The translations under genes and the position numbers were made by a program. Source: Chloroflexota bacterium (GTDB lineage Bacteria > Chloroflexota > Anaerolineae > Anaerolineales > Villigracilaceae). From it: 46,369 nucleotides of DNA. The notes under the pieces were generated by a model. The model saw nothing but the letters and a program-made list of their open reading frames with translations. It did no database searches and was not told the origin of the DNA. This document shows positions 21,536 through 29,934 of the stretch, in pieces (position 1 is the first letter of the stretch; every line of letters starts with the position of its first letter). The stretch covers positions 1-46,369 of the forward strand of contig VGNE01000029.1 in assembly GCA_016866215.1 (NCBI GenBank), in the 5' to 3' direction.

Positions 21536-24409
21536 ATGGCTACAGCAAAGAAAAATGAAACCAAGAAAAAAGCGGCTCCCAAAAAATCGACTGTGAAGGT
21601 AACCAAGCCCGCGATCAAGAAGGTCGCGGTGAAGAAGGCTGTTAAGGCAACGCCTGCGAAAAGTAAAACTAAGAAGGTGGCTGCAAAGAAGCCTATTGTT
21701 ACATCGTCCCTGAAGGGGAAGAAAGCCGTGAAGGTTGCCAGGAAACCTGTCGCCGCATCGTCCCCCAAAGCGAAGAAAACCACGCCAAAGACCAAAGCGA
21801 TACAAGTGGTTCCTGCAAAGGCATCAGCTGTGATGGTTGCGCCCAAACCTGTTAAAGCGCTTGTGCCTGCGAAAGAAAAACCAAAGGCGATCATGCCTGT
21901 GAAGGAGACTCCCGCCAAAGAGGAAAAACCACGGCAGGATAAATCTTATAATCCGCAGATCATTGAAAAGAAATGGCAAGCCAAATGGGAAGCGAACCAG
22001 TTGTATCGCTCAGTGATTGATAAAAGCAAACCGAAACATTACGCGTTGACCATGCTGCCTTATCCCAGCGGTGACTTGCACATCGGTCACTGGTATGCGA
22101 TGACGCCTGCGGATGCGCGCGCGCGATACATGCACATGAGAGGCTACAACGTATTATTTCCCATGGGCTTTGATGCGTTTGGCCTGCCCGCGGAGAATGC
22201 CGCGATCAGGGACGGCGTCCACCCGATGAAGCGCACATTCCAGAACATCGAGAAGATGCGCAAGCAGATGAAATCAATGGGCGCGATGTTCGATTGGGAG
22301 CGTGAGGCTATATCCGCCGCACCCGAATATTACAAATGGACGGAATGGTTCTTCATTCAATTGTATAAGGCTGGACTGGCGTATCGCAAGATGTCTGCCG
22401 TGGACTGGTGCCCGAACTGCAATACGACGCTGGCACGCGAGCAAGTCTGGGGCGATGACCGTCATTGCGAGCGCTGCGGTACGCCTGTGATCAAAAAGGA
22501 TTTGGATCAGTGGTTCTTCAAAGCCACCAAGTATGCCGATGAGTTGTTGAAATTCGATGGCATTGACTGGCCTCAGACGGTTAAGACCTTGCAGACGAAT
22601 TGGATTGATCGCTCTGAAGGCGCGTCTGTGGTATTCAAGACTGAAATTGGCAACCATAACGTTGAAATATTTACGACACGTCCTGATACGTTGTGGGGCG
22701 CAACGTTCATGGTGTTCTCACCCGAGCATCCGTTCGTGGATGAAATCACTGCGACTGAAAATAAACAAGCCGTTGAAGAATACAAGACACAAGCCGCTCG
22801 TCAAACGGAAATTCAACGCGGCGCAGCGGATAAAGAAAAGACAGGCTTGTTCACGGGCGCATATGCGATCAACCCCGTCAATCAGGAGCGCATTCCAATC
22901 TGGATCGCGGACTATGTGATGATGTCTTATGGCACGGGTGCAATTATGGCTGTGCCTGCGCACGATGAACGCGATTTTGCTTTTGCCAAAAAGTATAAAC
23001 TGCCAATTGTTTTTGTGATCCAGCCTGAGGGTGAGTCCGAAGCGGAACAGGGCGAGAGAAATACCGCTTATACAGGACCAGGCATAATGGTCAACTCAGG
23101 CCCGTTCAACGGGACAAAGGTCAACACAGAAAAAGGAAGAAAGAATCCTGGGATTGCGGCGGTGCTGGATTGGATCGCGGAACAAGGCATTGGCAAAGAG
23201 TCGGTCAACTATCGCTATCGCGATTGGTTGATCTCGCGCCAGCGTTATTGGGGCGCGCCGATCCCAATGATCTATTGCGAACAGCACAGCTGGAACCCTG
23301 TGCCCGAAGATCAACTGCCTGTGCTGTTGCCCGAAGATGTTGAATGGAAACCAACGGGCGAGAGCCCATTGAAACTGCACCCGACCTGGAAGAACACAAC
23401 CTGCCCAGTGTGCGGCGAACCTGCCACGCGCGAAACCGACACGATGGATACATTCATGTGCTCGTCGTGGTATCACCTGCGTTATCTGTCGCCGAAATAT
23501 GATAAGGGTCCGTTCGACCCAGCCGAGTACGATTACTGGATGCCCGTTGACACGTACACGGGCGGCATCGAGCACGCCACCATGCACCTGTTGTACACGC
23601 GCTTCTTCCATAAGGCGATGCGCGACGCGGGCATTGTCAAAGGCGATGAGCCGATGATGCAGTTACGCAATCAAGGCATGGTGCTGGGCGAAGATAACGA
23701 CAAGATGTCGAAAAGCAAGGGCAATGTGGTGGCTCCCGATGTGTTGGTGGATAAATACGGCGCAGACAGTGTGCGCGCATACATCATGTTTTTCGCGCGT
23801 TGGGAAATGGGCGCGCCGTGGGACCCTCAAGGCATAGAGGGAACTGTGCGTTGGGTGAGGCGTGTGTGGACGTTGTTCACGGATCCGACTCCGCCGACAA
23901 CTGTTCCTGCCTCCGATGAGGTGACAAAGAATCTGCGCCGAAAGGTTCATCAGACCCTGCGCAAGGTGACGCGTGACTTCGAGAACTTTGAATTCAACAC
24001 GATCATTTCCTCCTTGATGGAGTTGATGAATGAAATGTATAAGGCGCGTGAGGCGGGAGCGGCTGGCAGTAACACATGGAAAGAAGCGCAGGAAATCTAT
24101 GTGAAGATGATGGCTCCTGTCACGCCGCACATCGCCGAAGAGTTGTGGTCACAGTTGGGCAAGCCGTATTCGATCCACACACAACCTTGGCCAACCGTTG
24201 ACGAAGCCGCCACGAAGGAAGACTCCATCGAGTTGCCCGTTCAGATCAACGGCAAGGTGCGTGACCGAATCACTGTCCCAGCCGAAGCGACGGAGGATGA
24301 GATCAAGTCCGCGGCGCTGGCGAGTGAAGTTGTCCAGAAGTACTTGGAGGGGAAGGAACCGAGGAAGGTGATCGTGGCGAAGGGGCGCTTGGTTAGTATA
24401 GTGGTTTAA
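21536..24409 (+). CDS. leuS: Leucyl-tRNA synthetase with a long Lys/Ala/Pro-rich N-terminal tail, 957 aa
   Basis: Class I synthetase charging tRNA-Leu. The core begins at about residue 137. HIGH motif PSGDLHIGHW (H182-H185), zinc-type CPNCNTT...CERCG, CP1 editing domain with TTRPDTLWG and VPAHDERD, KMSKS at 723-727, and the C-terminal domain ending in VVQKYLEGKEPRKVIVAKGRLV are all present. The first ~135 residues are a histone-H1-like low-complexity tail that ordinary LeuRS lacks. GATGAGG is five bases before the ATG, so the tail is translated from a good start. Expression is controlled by the T-box leader. Confidence 0.96.
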   Translation: MATAKKNETKKKAAPKKSTVKVTKPAIKKVAVKKAVKATPAKSKTKKVAAKKPIVTSSLKGKKAVKVARKPVAASSPKAKKTTPKTKAIQVVPAKASAVMVAPKPVKALVPAKEKPKAIMPVKETPAKEEKPRQDKSYNPQIIEKKWQAKWEANQLYRSVIDKSKPKHYALTMLPYPSGDLHIGHWYAMTPADARARYMHMRGYNVLFPMGFDAFGLPAENAAIRDGVHPMKRTFQNIEKMRKQMKSMGAMFDWEREAISAAPEYYKWTEWFFIQLYKAGLAYRKMSAVDWCPNCNTTLAREQVWGDDRHCERCGTPVIKKDLDQWFFKATKYADELLKFDGIDWPQTVKTLQTNWIDRSEGASVVFKTEIGNHNVEIFTTRPDTLWGATFMVFSPEHPFVDEITATENKQAVEEYKTQAARQTEIQRGAADKEKTGLFTGAYAINPVNQERIPIWIADYVMMSYGTGAIMAVPAHDERDFAFAKKYKLPIVFVIQPEGESEAEQGERNTAYTGPGIMVNSGPFNGTKVNTEKGRKNPGIAAVLDWIAEQGIGKESVNYRYRDWLISRQRYWGAPIPMIYCEQHSWNPVPEDQLPVLLPEDVEWKPTGESPLKLHPTWKNTTCPVCGEPATRETDTMDTFMCSSWYHLRYLSPKYDKGPFDPAEYDYWMPVDTYTGGIEHATMHLLYTRFFHKAMRDAGIVKGDEPMMQLRNQGMVLGEDNDKMSKSKGNVVAPDVLVDKYGADSVRAYIMFFARWEMGAPWDPQGIEGTVRWVRRVWTLFTDPTPPTTVPASDEVTKNLRRKVHQTLRKVTRDFENFEFNTIISSLMELMNEMYKAREAGAAGSNTWKEAQEIYVKMMAPVTPHIAEELWSQLGKPYSIHTQPWPTVDEAATKEDSIELPVQINGKVRDRITVPAEATEDEIKSAALASEVVQKYLEGKEPRKVIVAKGRLVSIVV

Positions 24410-24442
24410 GAGCTAGTGATCAGTGTTCAGTAATCAGTGAGC

Positions 24443-24488
24443 AAAAGGCGGTGGGCTTTCTGAGAGGAGAGTCCACCGCCTTTTTTTT
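24443..24488 (+). terminator. Terminator of leuS
   Basis: AAAAGGCGGTGG / CCACCGCCTTTT stem with an 18-base loop and an eight-base T-run, 33 bp after the leuS stop. Confidence 0.88.
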
Positions 24489-24643
24489 ACGTTGCAATGA
24501 AAACACCGATGAATGTCCATGCATGGGGAGGTTAGCACTCACCGACACAAAACTCGCCCCTGAGAGATGCTTCGACAGGCTCAGCACAGGCTTCCGCTTT
24601 GGGGCGAGGTGCTGGGTTTATAATTGGGACAGGAGAAATTCCC

Positions 24644-24964
24644 ATGCCTGCGGATATCAAGAAATTACTGGCTGAACTCAAAAAGGGACTGAAAAAACTA
24701 TACGGAGACCGTCTTACAAGGCTGTACCTGCACGGTTCCTATGCGCGTGGGGATCAACGAGAAGGCTCCGATCTGGATGCTTTGGTGGTACTAAATGATT
24801 TCGAGCGTGCCCCTATAGAATTGGATCGTACAGATGATTTGATTGGCGAGTTGTCACTAGAATATCTGATTACAGTCAGCCCAATATTCATGCGGGAAAA
24901 AGACTGGCTGAATGCGGATAAACCTTTACTCCGCAACGTGCGCGTGGAAGGCGTACCAGTATGA
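24644..24964 (+). CDS. MNT-type nucleotidyltransferase, 106 aa
   Basis: Second copy of the minimal nucleotidyltransferase family in this window, similar to the gene at 12081-12419. HGSYARGD (G31-S32) and SDLDAL (D43, D45) are intact. The start at 24644 follows GACAGGAG by seven bases; a longer frame from 24599 lacks a site. Its HEPN partner directly downstream is broken (next entry), so this is an antitoxin left without an active toxin, or it is decaying. Confidence 0.85.
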   Translation: MPADIKKLLAELKKGLKKLYGDRLTRLYLHGSYARGDQREGSDLDALVVLNDFERAPIELDRTDDLIGELSLEYLITVSPIFMREKDWLNADKPLLRNVRVEGVPV

Positions 24965-25198
24965 AAGATTCAACACAGCAAACATGGAACAGTGCATGGA
25001 GCATTTGCACAGCACTATATCAAAACAAAGATTTTTGACGAGAAATACCACAAATTGCTGACAGGATCATTTCGCCGCCGCATGTTGGGCGATTACGACG
25101 AAGTCACACGGTTCAACTCAAGCGAAGTGACCCAGATACTTGAACAAGCCTGGGATTTCTTGAAAACTGCAAAAGAATATCTTGCCAGCCAGGCGTAA
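24961..25198 (+). pseudogene. Truncated, frameshifted HEPN gene
   Basis: The expected ATGA junction with the MNT gene is kept, but the frame from that ATG stops after 25 codons. In another frame, KHGTVHGAFAQHYIKTKIF and EKYHKLLTGSFRRRMLGDY continue to 25198 and match the C-terminal half of HEPN proteins such as the one at 11704-12084. The N-terminal half with the RAYYAMF motif is missing, so an internal deletion has removed the active-site segment. Confidence 0.8.
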
Positions 25199-25279
25199 TC
25201 CAATCATTCTACTGAAACGCCATCGAACGTGATCGACACTCATCGCGTGAACTTCCTGTCGGGGGTGGGTCAATCTATA

Positions 25280-25448
25280 TCTGGAAATTCTCTACCGTAC
25301 AAATGTCGTTGCGAGGGCATTAGCCCGAAGCAATCCCCTGTTTTATGAGATATTTCAACTCAAAAGAAGATTGCCACGCCGCCAAAGAACAAGAGCGGCG
25401 GCTCGCAACGACATCAATTTATGGGATGTACGGTAGAGAATCTGGAAA
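25280..25448. mobile_element. MITE-like insertion with 13-bp inverted ends and 8-bp target duplication
   Basis: The element spans 25288-25440 (153 bp). Its ends TTCTCTACCGTAC and GTACGGTAGAGAA are perfect inverted repeats. TCTGGAAA flanks it on both sides (25280-25287 and 25441-25448). Inside, ATGTCGTTGCGAG (25303-25315) and CTCGCAACGACAT (25402-25414) form a second inverted pair of the same family as the elements at 21412 and 27885. No coding capacity, so it would need a transposase from elsewhere. Confidence 0.9.
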
Positions 25449-25526
25449 TGAATATGTGCAAATAATCTCTATACAATCGTCTTGCAGGCAGGTTGTGAAT
25501 GTTGTATAGTGTTAATGGAGGCAAAC

Positions 25527-26249
25527 ATGGAAGAAGACCTGTTGTACCGTATCCTTGCCGCAGGATTGCAAGCCTTCATTTGGGGAGGAGAAGTGACGGG
25601 AGAAGAAAATTTGCCTGAGCAGGGGCCTGCGGTCCTGGTTGCGAATCACCTTGAAGCGTTGGGGCCGATTGCCGCGATCTCCTGTCTGCCATTCAGACTC
25701 TACCCCTGGGTGGTATCCGACATGCTGGACGCAAAGCTTGCCCCCGAATATCTTCGTTGGGATTTTGTGGAAAGGCAATTACATCTGTCCATGCCGCTCA
25801 GTTTATGGGTGGCAAAAACCATCTCGAAGATTTCCGTTCCAATGTTGAACAGGATGGGTTGTATTCCTGTATATCCAAACCCCGATCAATTTCATGCCAC
25901 CTTCGATCAGAGCGTTAACCTGCTGGCTCAGGGTCGCTTCCTGCTGATATTCCCCGAAGACCCCACGCAACCGCTTGACCCTCAATTTGAGATGTCTCCT
26001 TTTAAAAAAGGTTTTGTGCGATTGGGCGAGTTCTATTTTCAGCACACGGGTCGCTTACTGCGGTTTTATCCGCTGGCAGTTCACGCTGTACGCCGTACTG
26101 TGCAAATTGGCAGGCCTGTGACATACAATCCCTATACTCCGCACATCAAAGAACGAATACGAGTCAAACGGGCACTTGAAAATATGATCCGCGAGATGCT
26201 TGTTGGAGTGGATGGAAACGTTTATCTCAGAGTCCCACTATCCGATTAG
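25527..26249 (+). CDS. PlsC-like acyltransferase, 240 aa
   Basis: Lysophosphatidate-acyltransferase fold. The family block NHx4D appears as N40-H41-LEAL-G46, so the usual Asp of the charge relay is replaced by Gly. The FPEGT block appears as FPEDPTQP. A hydrophobic helix contains MPLSLWVAKT, and the remainder (PFKKGFVRLGEF, RFYPLAVHAV) fits the fold. GGAGG lies five bases before ATG 25527; a TTG start further upstream is unlikely. Because key residues differ, catalytic activity or the usual acceptor is uncertain. Confidence 0.75.
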   Translation: MEEDLLYRILAAGLQAFIWGGEVTGEENLPEQGPAVLVANHLEALGPIAAISCLPFRLYPWVVSDMLDAKLAPEYLRWDFVERQLHLSMPLSLWVAKTISKISVPMLNRMGCIPVYPNPDQFHATFDQSVNLLAQGRFLLIFPEDPTQPLDPQFEMSPFKKGFVRLGEFYFQHTGRLLRFYPLAVHAVRRTVQIGRPVTYNPYTPHIKERIRVKRALENMIREMLVGVDGNVYLRVPLSD

Positions 26250-26416
26250 CGGATGTCCCAGAGGGGTGTGAGACCTGAAAGGGCTTTTTCGAAACTTTGT
26301 TAATAACGTAAATTGATGACCATTGAAGAAGCTTCTGAAAATCGAACTTTCAGAGGCCTTATAATTCCACAAATCAGATAAAATCAAAGAATTCATTCCC
26401 GTTGTTTGGAGACAAA

Positions 26417-27052
26417 ATGCAAAAACATGATCTTGATGATGATGCGAACGAGCAGGAATTTCTTGAAAGCGATATTGATACGGACGCGATAGAAACCGCA
26501 ATCCAGACCATGCTGCTCGCTTTTGGAGAAGACCCGCAGCGTGAAGGTTTGTTGAATACACCCAAACGCGTTGCAGGCATATATCCTGAATTATTAAGTG
26601 GCTATCGCGCGGACCCGAAAAAGATCGTCAATGATGCGCTTTTCAATGTTACCTATGATGACATGGTGATCGTGCGCGATATCGAATTTTACAGTCTGTG
26701 TGAGCATCATATGCTCCCGTTCATGGGGCGCGCGCATGTGGCTTACATTCCTCGCGGACAGGTGCTCGGTCTCTCCAAGATTCCCCGCATTGTGGATATG
26801 TACGCCCGCCGTTTGCAAGTGCAGGAACGCATGACTCGCCAGATCGCCGATTTCATCAACAACCTGCTGAAGCCGCAGGGTGTGGCAGTGGTGGTGGAAG
26901 CCCTCCATCTTTGCTCGATGATGCGGGGCGTTCGTAAGCATGATGCGCGCATGACCACTTCCACCATGCTGGGGATTTTCCGCACCAAGATCGCTACGCG
27001 CGAGGAATTCCTGGATAACATCAGTCGTGGGGCAGGCCCACTCAAGATATAA
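26417..27052 (+). CDS. folE: GTP cyclohydrolase I, 211 aa
   Basis: Converts GTP to dihydroneopterin triphosphate, the first step of folate and pterin synthesis. Zinc ligands are in SLCEHHMLP (C95, H98) and LHLCSMMRG (C166). The core includes [16 protein letters not shown] and the GTP-binding [10 protein letters not shown]-like segment ([13 protein letters not shown]). GGAG precedes ATG 26417; an upstream TTG would add five residues. TATAAT at 26360-26365 is a possible -10 box. Its 3' end overlaps the convergent folK by 11 bp. Confidence 0.95.
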   Translation: MQKHDLDDDANEQEFLESDIDTDAIETAIQTMLLAFGEDPQREGLLNTPKRVAGIYPELLSGYRADPKKIVNDALFNVTYDDMVIVRDIEFYSLCEHHMLPFMGRAHVAYIPRGQVLGLSKIPRIVDMYARRLQVQERMTRQIADFINNLLKPQGVAVVVEALHLCSMMRGVRKHDARMTTSTMLGIFRTKIATREEFLDNISRGAGPLKI

Positions 27053-27524
27053 CCACATCCGGACGAGGCGCGATCCATACCTGACCTCGTAACTGCTCGG
27101 CGACTCGAGATAAATTCTTGTGTCTGACGGGATGTTGAAAGTCCGGAGTCAATTCTGCCAGCGGCACGGTAACGAAGGCATAATCCCAAAAATCCGTGTT
27201 GAGCGGTTGGTCATCGAATAGCACGATGTCAATGTCAATAGTACGCGGGGCATTTTTCTCCGCACTGCGGATGCGTCCCAGTTTTGCTTCAATCGGTCGG
27301 ATGACTTGTTCCTTTAATTCAACAGGCTGCAAGTGGGTGAGGAATAAAATGCAGGCATTCAAAAAATTGGGTCCCTCAAAACCAATCGACTCAGATTCCC
27401 ATACACTGGATACAGAAACAATCTTTCCAACCTCCCGGAGCAATTGAACTGCTTTCCGGAGGTTGCTTTCTGCTTCAATGTTCGAGCCGAGGCTGAGCCA
27501 GGCTTGATGCAGATCAGTCGTCAC
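27042..27524 (-). CDS. folK: Hydroxymethyldihydropterin pyrophosphokinase, 160 aa
   Basis: HPPK, which adds pyrophosphate to 6-hydroxymethyl-7,8-dihydropterin. N-terminal [17 protein letters not shown], the FLNACI segment and the signature [13 protein letters not shown] are present. It overlaps folB by 11 bp in the same direction and is convergent with folE. Confidence 0.94.
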   Translation of the reverse strand: MTTDLHQAWLSLGSNIEAESNLRKAVQLLREVGKIVSVSSVWESESIGFEGPNFLNACILFLTHLQPVELKEQVIRPIEAKLGRIRSAEKNAPRTIDIDIVLFDDQPLNTDFWDYAFVTVPLAELTPDFQHPVRHKNLSRVAEQLRGQVWIAPRPDVVIS

Positions 27525-27870
27525 GCTTACGTTCTACTTCCACGCCGACAGATTTTGCAAATCGTACGGCGCCGGGCTTTTCCACGCGCACGATTGTTTT
27601 TAACACGCCGTTTTGTTCCAGGCAAATCTTTGCCAGATCATTTGCCAGCGATTCCACGGTCAGCCGTGCGGCAGTTTCTGCATGTGCCTGAATCTTTTTT
27701 GCCAGCGTGCTGTAATCCACGCAGTCTTGAATCTCGTCACTTTCACCCGCGCGGGCTGTATCTGAAAAAACTGTAATGTTGATCAAAATATCCTGCGGCT
27801 TCTTGCGCTCCCAATCATTCACGCCGATAATGCCGCGCACGAGCAGGTCTTTGATAAATGTTTTGTCCAT
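27514..27870 (-). CDS. folB: Dihydroneopterin aldolase, 118 aa
   Basis: Cleaves dihydroneopterin to hydroxymethyldihydropterin and can epimerise to the monapterin form. DLLVRGIIGVNDWERKKPQ and the catalytic-region Tyr in VDYSTLAKKI, then TVESLANDLAKICLE, are typical. Start at 27870 with GGAG upstream; a longer frame enters the neighbouring repeat element. It overlaps folK and lies downstream of the pteridine-reductase-like SDR. Confidence 0.92.
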   Translation of the reverse strand: MDKTFIKDLLVRGIIGVNDWERKKPQDILINITVFSDTARAGESDEIQDCVDYSTLAKKIQAHAETAARLTVESLANDLAKICLEQNGVLKTIVRVEKPGAVRFAKSVGVEVERKRDD

Positions 27871-27884
27871 GAGGTCTCCATTTT

Positions 27885-28032
27885 CGTCATTGCGAGTGGC
27901 GCCTCGGCGCCACGAAGCAATCTGCCTCACCGTGTCTGAGATTGCTTCCCTTCGACAAGCTCAGGACGGGCGTCGCTAAGTGCACACCTGCCCTGGCGGG
28001 CGGTGCCAGGGAGAGCGCTCCTCGCAATGACG
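27885..28032. repeat. Palindromic element CGTCATTGCGAG ... CTCGCAATGACG
   Basis: Perfect 12-bp inverted ends (27885-27896 and 28021-28032). Inside are GTGGCGCC/GGCGCCAC, GAAGCAATC with its mirror GATTGCTTC, and the CTTCGACAAGCTCAGGACGG motif. It fills the gap between folB and the SDR gene. Confidence 0.85.
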
Positions 28033-28033
28033 A

Positions 28034-28762
28034 TTATATTAAATGCCGACCGCCATCCACATGAATGATCTCACCGGTGATATATGCGGGGCCTGTCAGT
28101 AAAAAGATCAACGCATCTTCGACTTCTCCCGCTTCACTCCACCGTTTGGCTGGGACCTGTTCAATGAGCTTCTCATTCGCGGAACCATTTGCGGGTGGAA
28201 GAATTGCACCGAGTGCCAACCCGTTGACGGTGATGTGCGGGGCTAATGCAATTGCGAGGGATTTGGTCATTGCGGCGAGGGCGGCTTTGCTGATGGTGTA
28301 GGGAAAGTGGTCTGCACCGGGGCGCAAAGCGCGCCAATCTACAATGTTGACAATGCGGCCTTCTTTAGTCTGTCTCGCAAATTCCTGGCTCAATAAAAAT
28401 GGCGCGGTCAGGTTGATCGCCATGTGACGTTCCCAATCGGCGCGGGTCGTGTCATTAAATGAAAGCGGCTCAAAAATGGCAGCGCTGTTCACCAAAGCGA
28501 ATAGCGGGGAAAATTCATTTGCCTGGGAAATGAGTCTCGCAACCTCGGCAGGCTTCCCGAAGTCTGAAGCGAGGATGTGGGCTTTTTGTCCGATTGATTC
28601 GATCTCATCCTGTACCTGATAGGCTTCCTCATCATCTGAATGAGCGTGATGGATGACAATGTCAGCCCCGGCATTGGCACAGGCTAGTGCAAAGAGTCGC
28701 CCTACCCGGCGCGCGGCGCCCGTAATCAAAATGGTTTTCCCGTTTAGGGATTTATCGTTCAT
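28034..28762 (-). CDS. Short-chain dehydrogenase, pteridine-reductase-like, 242 aa
   Basis: NADPH-type Rossmann motif TGAARRVGR (15-23), which resembles pteridine reductases and FolM more than generic SDRs. The catalytic Tyr-x3-Lys is in FPYTISKAAL, and the end GEIIHVDGG is standard. Location beside folB, folK and folE and divergent from phenylalanine hydroxylase supports reduction of a dihydropterin to the tetrahydro cofactor. TAAAAT lies nine bases from the ATG, giving almost no leader. A generic 3-oxoacyl reductase is the alternative. Confidence 0.82.
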   Translation of the reverse strand: MNDKSLNGKTILITGAARRVGRLFALACANAGADIVIHHAHSDDEEAYQVQDEIESIGQKAHILASDFGKPAEVARLISQANEFSPLFALVNSAAIFEPLSFNDTTRADWERHMAINLTAPFLLSQEFARQTKEGRIVNIVDWRALRPGADHFPYTISKAALAAMTKSLAIALAPHITVNGLALGAILPPANGSANEKLIEQVPAKRWSEAGEVEDALIFLLTGPAYITGEIIHVDGGRHLI

Positions 28763-28834
28763 ACGGTTAAGATTTTATCATGCTGGCATAGGGCAAAGCA
28801 ATGCGCAGTTTATTAGACCAGATTTGTCCTATTC

Positions 28835-28863
28835 TTGACCTCCGATTTTGGAGGTGGTAATAT
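28835..28863 (+). promoter_or_regulatory. Promoter of phenylalanine hydroxylase with dyad in the spacer
   Basis: TTGACC (28835-28840), 17-bp spacer, TAATAT (28858-28863), 43 bp upstream of the start. ACCTCC and GGAGGT (28839-28856) form an inverted repeat across the spacer, a plausible operator for a regulator that acts between the boxes. Confidence 0.7.
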
Positions 28864-28906
28864 CCTTTGGCTCAAGGCATGTTACTTTATTTGAAAGGTG
28901 AAAATC

Positions 28907-29926
28907 ATGATAAAAAATCAAAACCCGCCAGGTTACACCGGTGATATCGCCGAGCAACACATTGATGCGGCTCAAGAATATACTGTTGGAAACCAGGAAA
29001 TCAGCTTCTCCGATGAACAACATGCGATTTGGGCTGACTTGTTCGCTGGTATTCATCAAACCTATTTGCTGGAGCACATCTGCCAGGAATTTAAAAAAGG
29101 ATTGGGATTATTAAAGCTTGACCCGCGTCGCATCCCTACGGTGATGCATCTCAACGAACACATTACCCCTCGGACTGGATGGCGCATTGAGCGGACAGCT
29201 GTCCGTTATACCCTTGCCGATGACTGGTATAAGAAGTTTGCCCAGCGTATTTTCCTGATCACCGATTATCTGCGTTCCCGTGAGCAAATGCTGTTTACGC
29301 CGGAACCGGATATGTTCCACGATATTTTCGGTCATCTGCCTTTTTTGACCCAGGGTTTTTATGCGCGCATCGAGGATAAATTTGCCCCAGCTTACGTAAA
29401 TGCGACCCAGGCAGAGAGGGAGGTTATTAAACGCCTGGCATGGTACAGCACCGAATTCGGATTGGTCATGGAAGACAACCGTATAAAAGTATTCGGAGCG
29501 GGTATCATTTCCGGGCGGAGTGAACTCACGAATACGATCATGGAGTTCTACCGCCTTGGCCGGGACAATGTGCTGGATTACAGCGGGGATGTATTTGTGC
29601 AGTTACAAGAAAATTATCTCACCCATAAAAAGGATATCAATCGCATCGCCGCTGGTATCAATGAACTGCACGAAAAGGGACAAATGTCATCTGAAGATCA
29701 GGGCTGGAATGTCATCCGGGCGCTGTACAACAAACTGGGAATTGATCGTAATGGTTATTTTGGCGGCGAGGTGATATTGGCTCCGTTTGATATTGAAACG
29801 ATTGCTCAAATCCCGAAAACAGTCTATGCTTTTAATCCAATGTTCTTTGTCTGTGAGTCAGTTGAGCAGATGGATACGTTGCTGGACTCTTATTTGAAGC
29901 CGATTGCGCTTCGAACAGGAATTTGA
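28907..29926 (+). CDS. phhA: Phenylalanine 4-hydroxylase (aromatic amino acid hydroxylase), 339 aa
   Basis: Iron- and tetrahydropterin-dependent enzyme that turns phenylalanine into tyrosine. Iron ligands H138 and H143 in PEPDMFHDIFGHLPFL and E183 in WYSTEFGL match the family. The sequence has an N-terminal stretch before the catalytic core and no ACT domain. AAGGTG is six bases before ATG 28907; GTG 28898 is an alternative. It is divergent from the pteridine-reductase-like gene, placing pterin reduction next to pterin use. Confidence 0.92.
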   Translation: MIKNQNPPGYTGDIAEQHIDAAQEYTVGNQEISFSDEQHAIWADLFAGIHQTYLLEHICQEFKKGLGLLKLDPRRIPTVMHLNEHITPRTGWRIERTAVRYTLADDWYKKFAQRIFLITDYLRSREQMLFTPEPDMFHDIFGHLPFLTQGFYARIEDKFAPAYVNATQAEREVIKRLAWYSTEFGLVMEDNRIKVFGAGIISGRSELTNTIMEFYRLGRDNVLDYSGDVFVQLQENYLTHKKDINRIAAGINELHEKGQMSSEDQGWNVIRALYNKLGIDRNGYFGGEVILAPFDIETIAQIPKTVYAFNPMFFVCESVEQMDTLLDSYLKPIALRTGI

Positions 29927-29934
29927 CGACTGAT

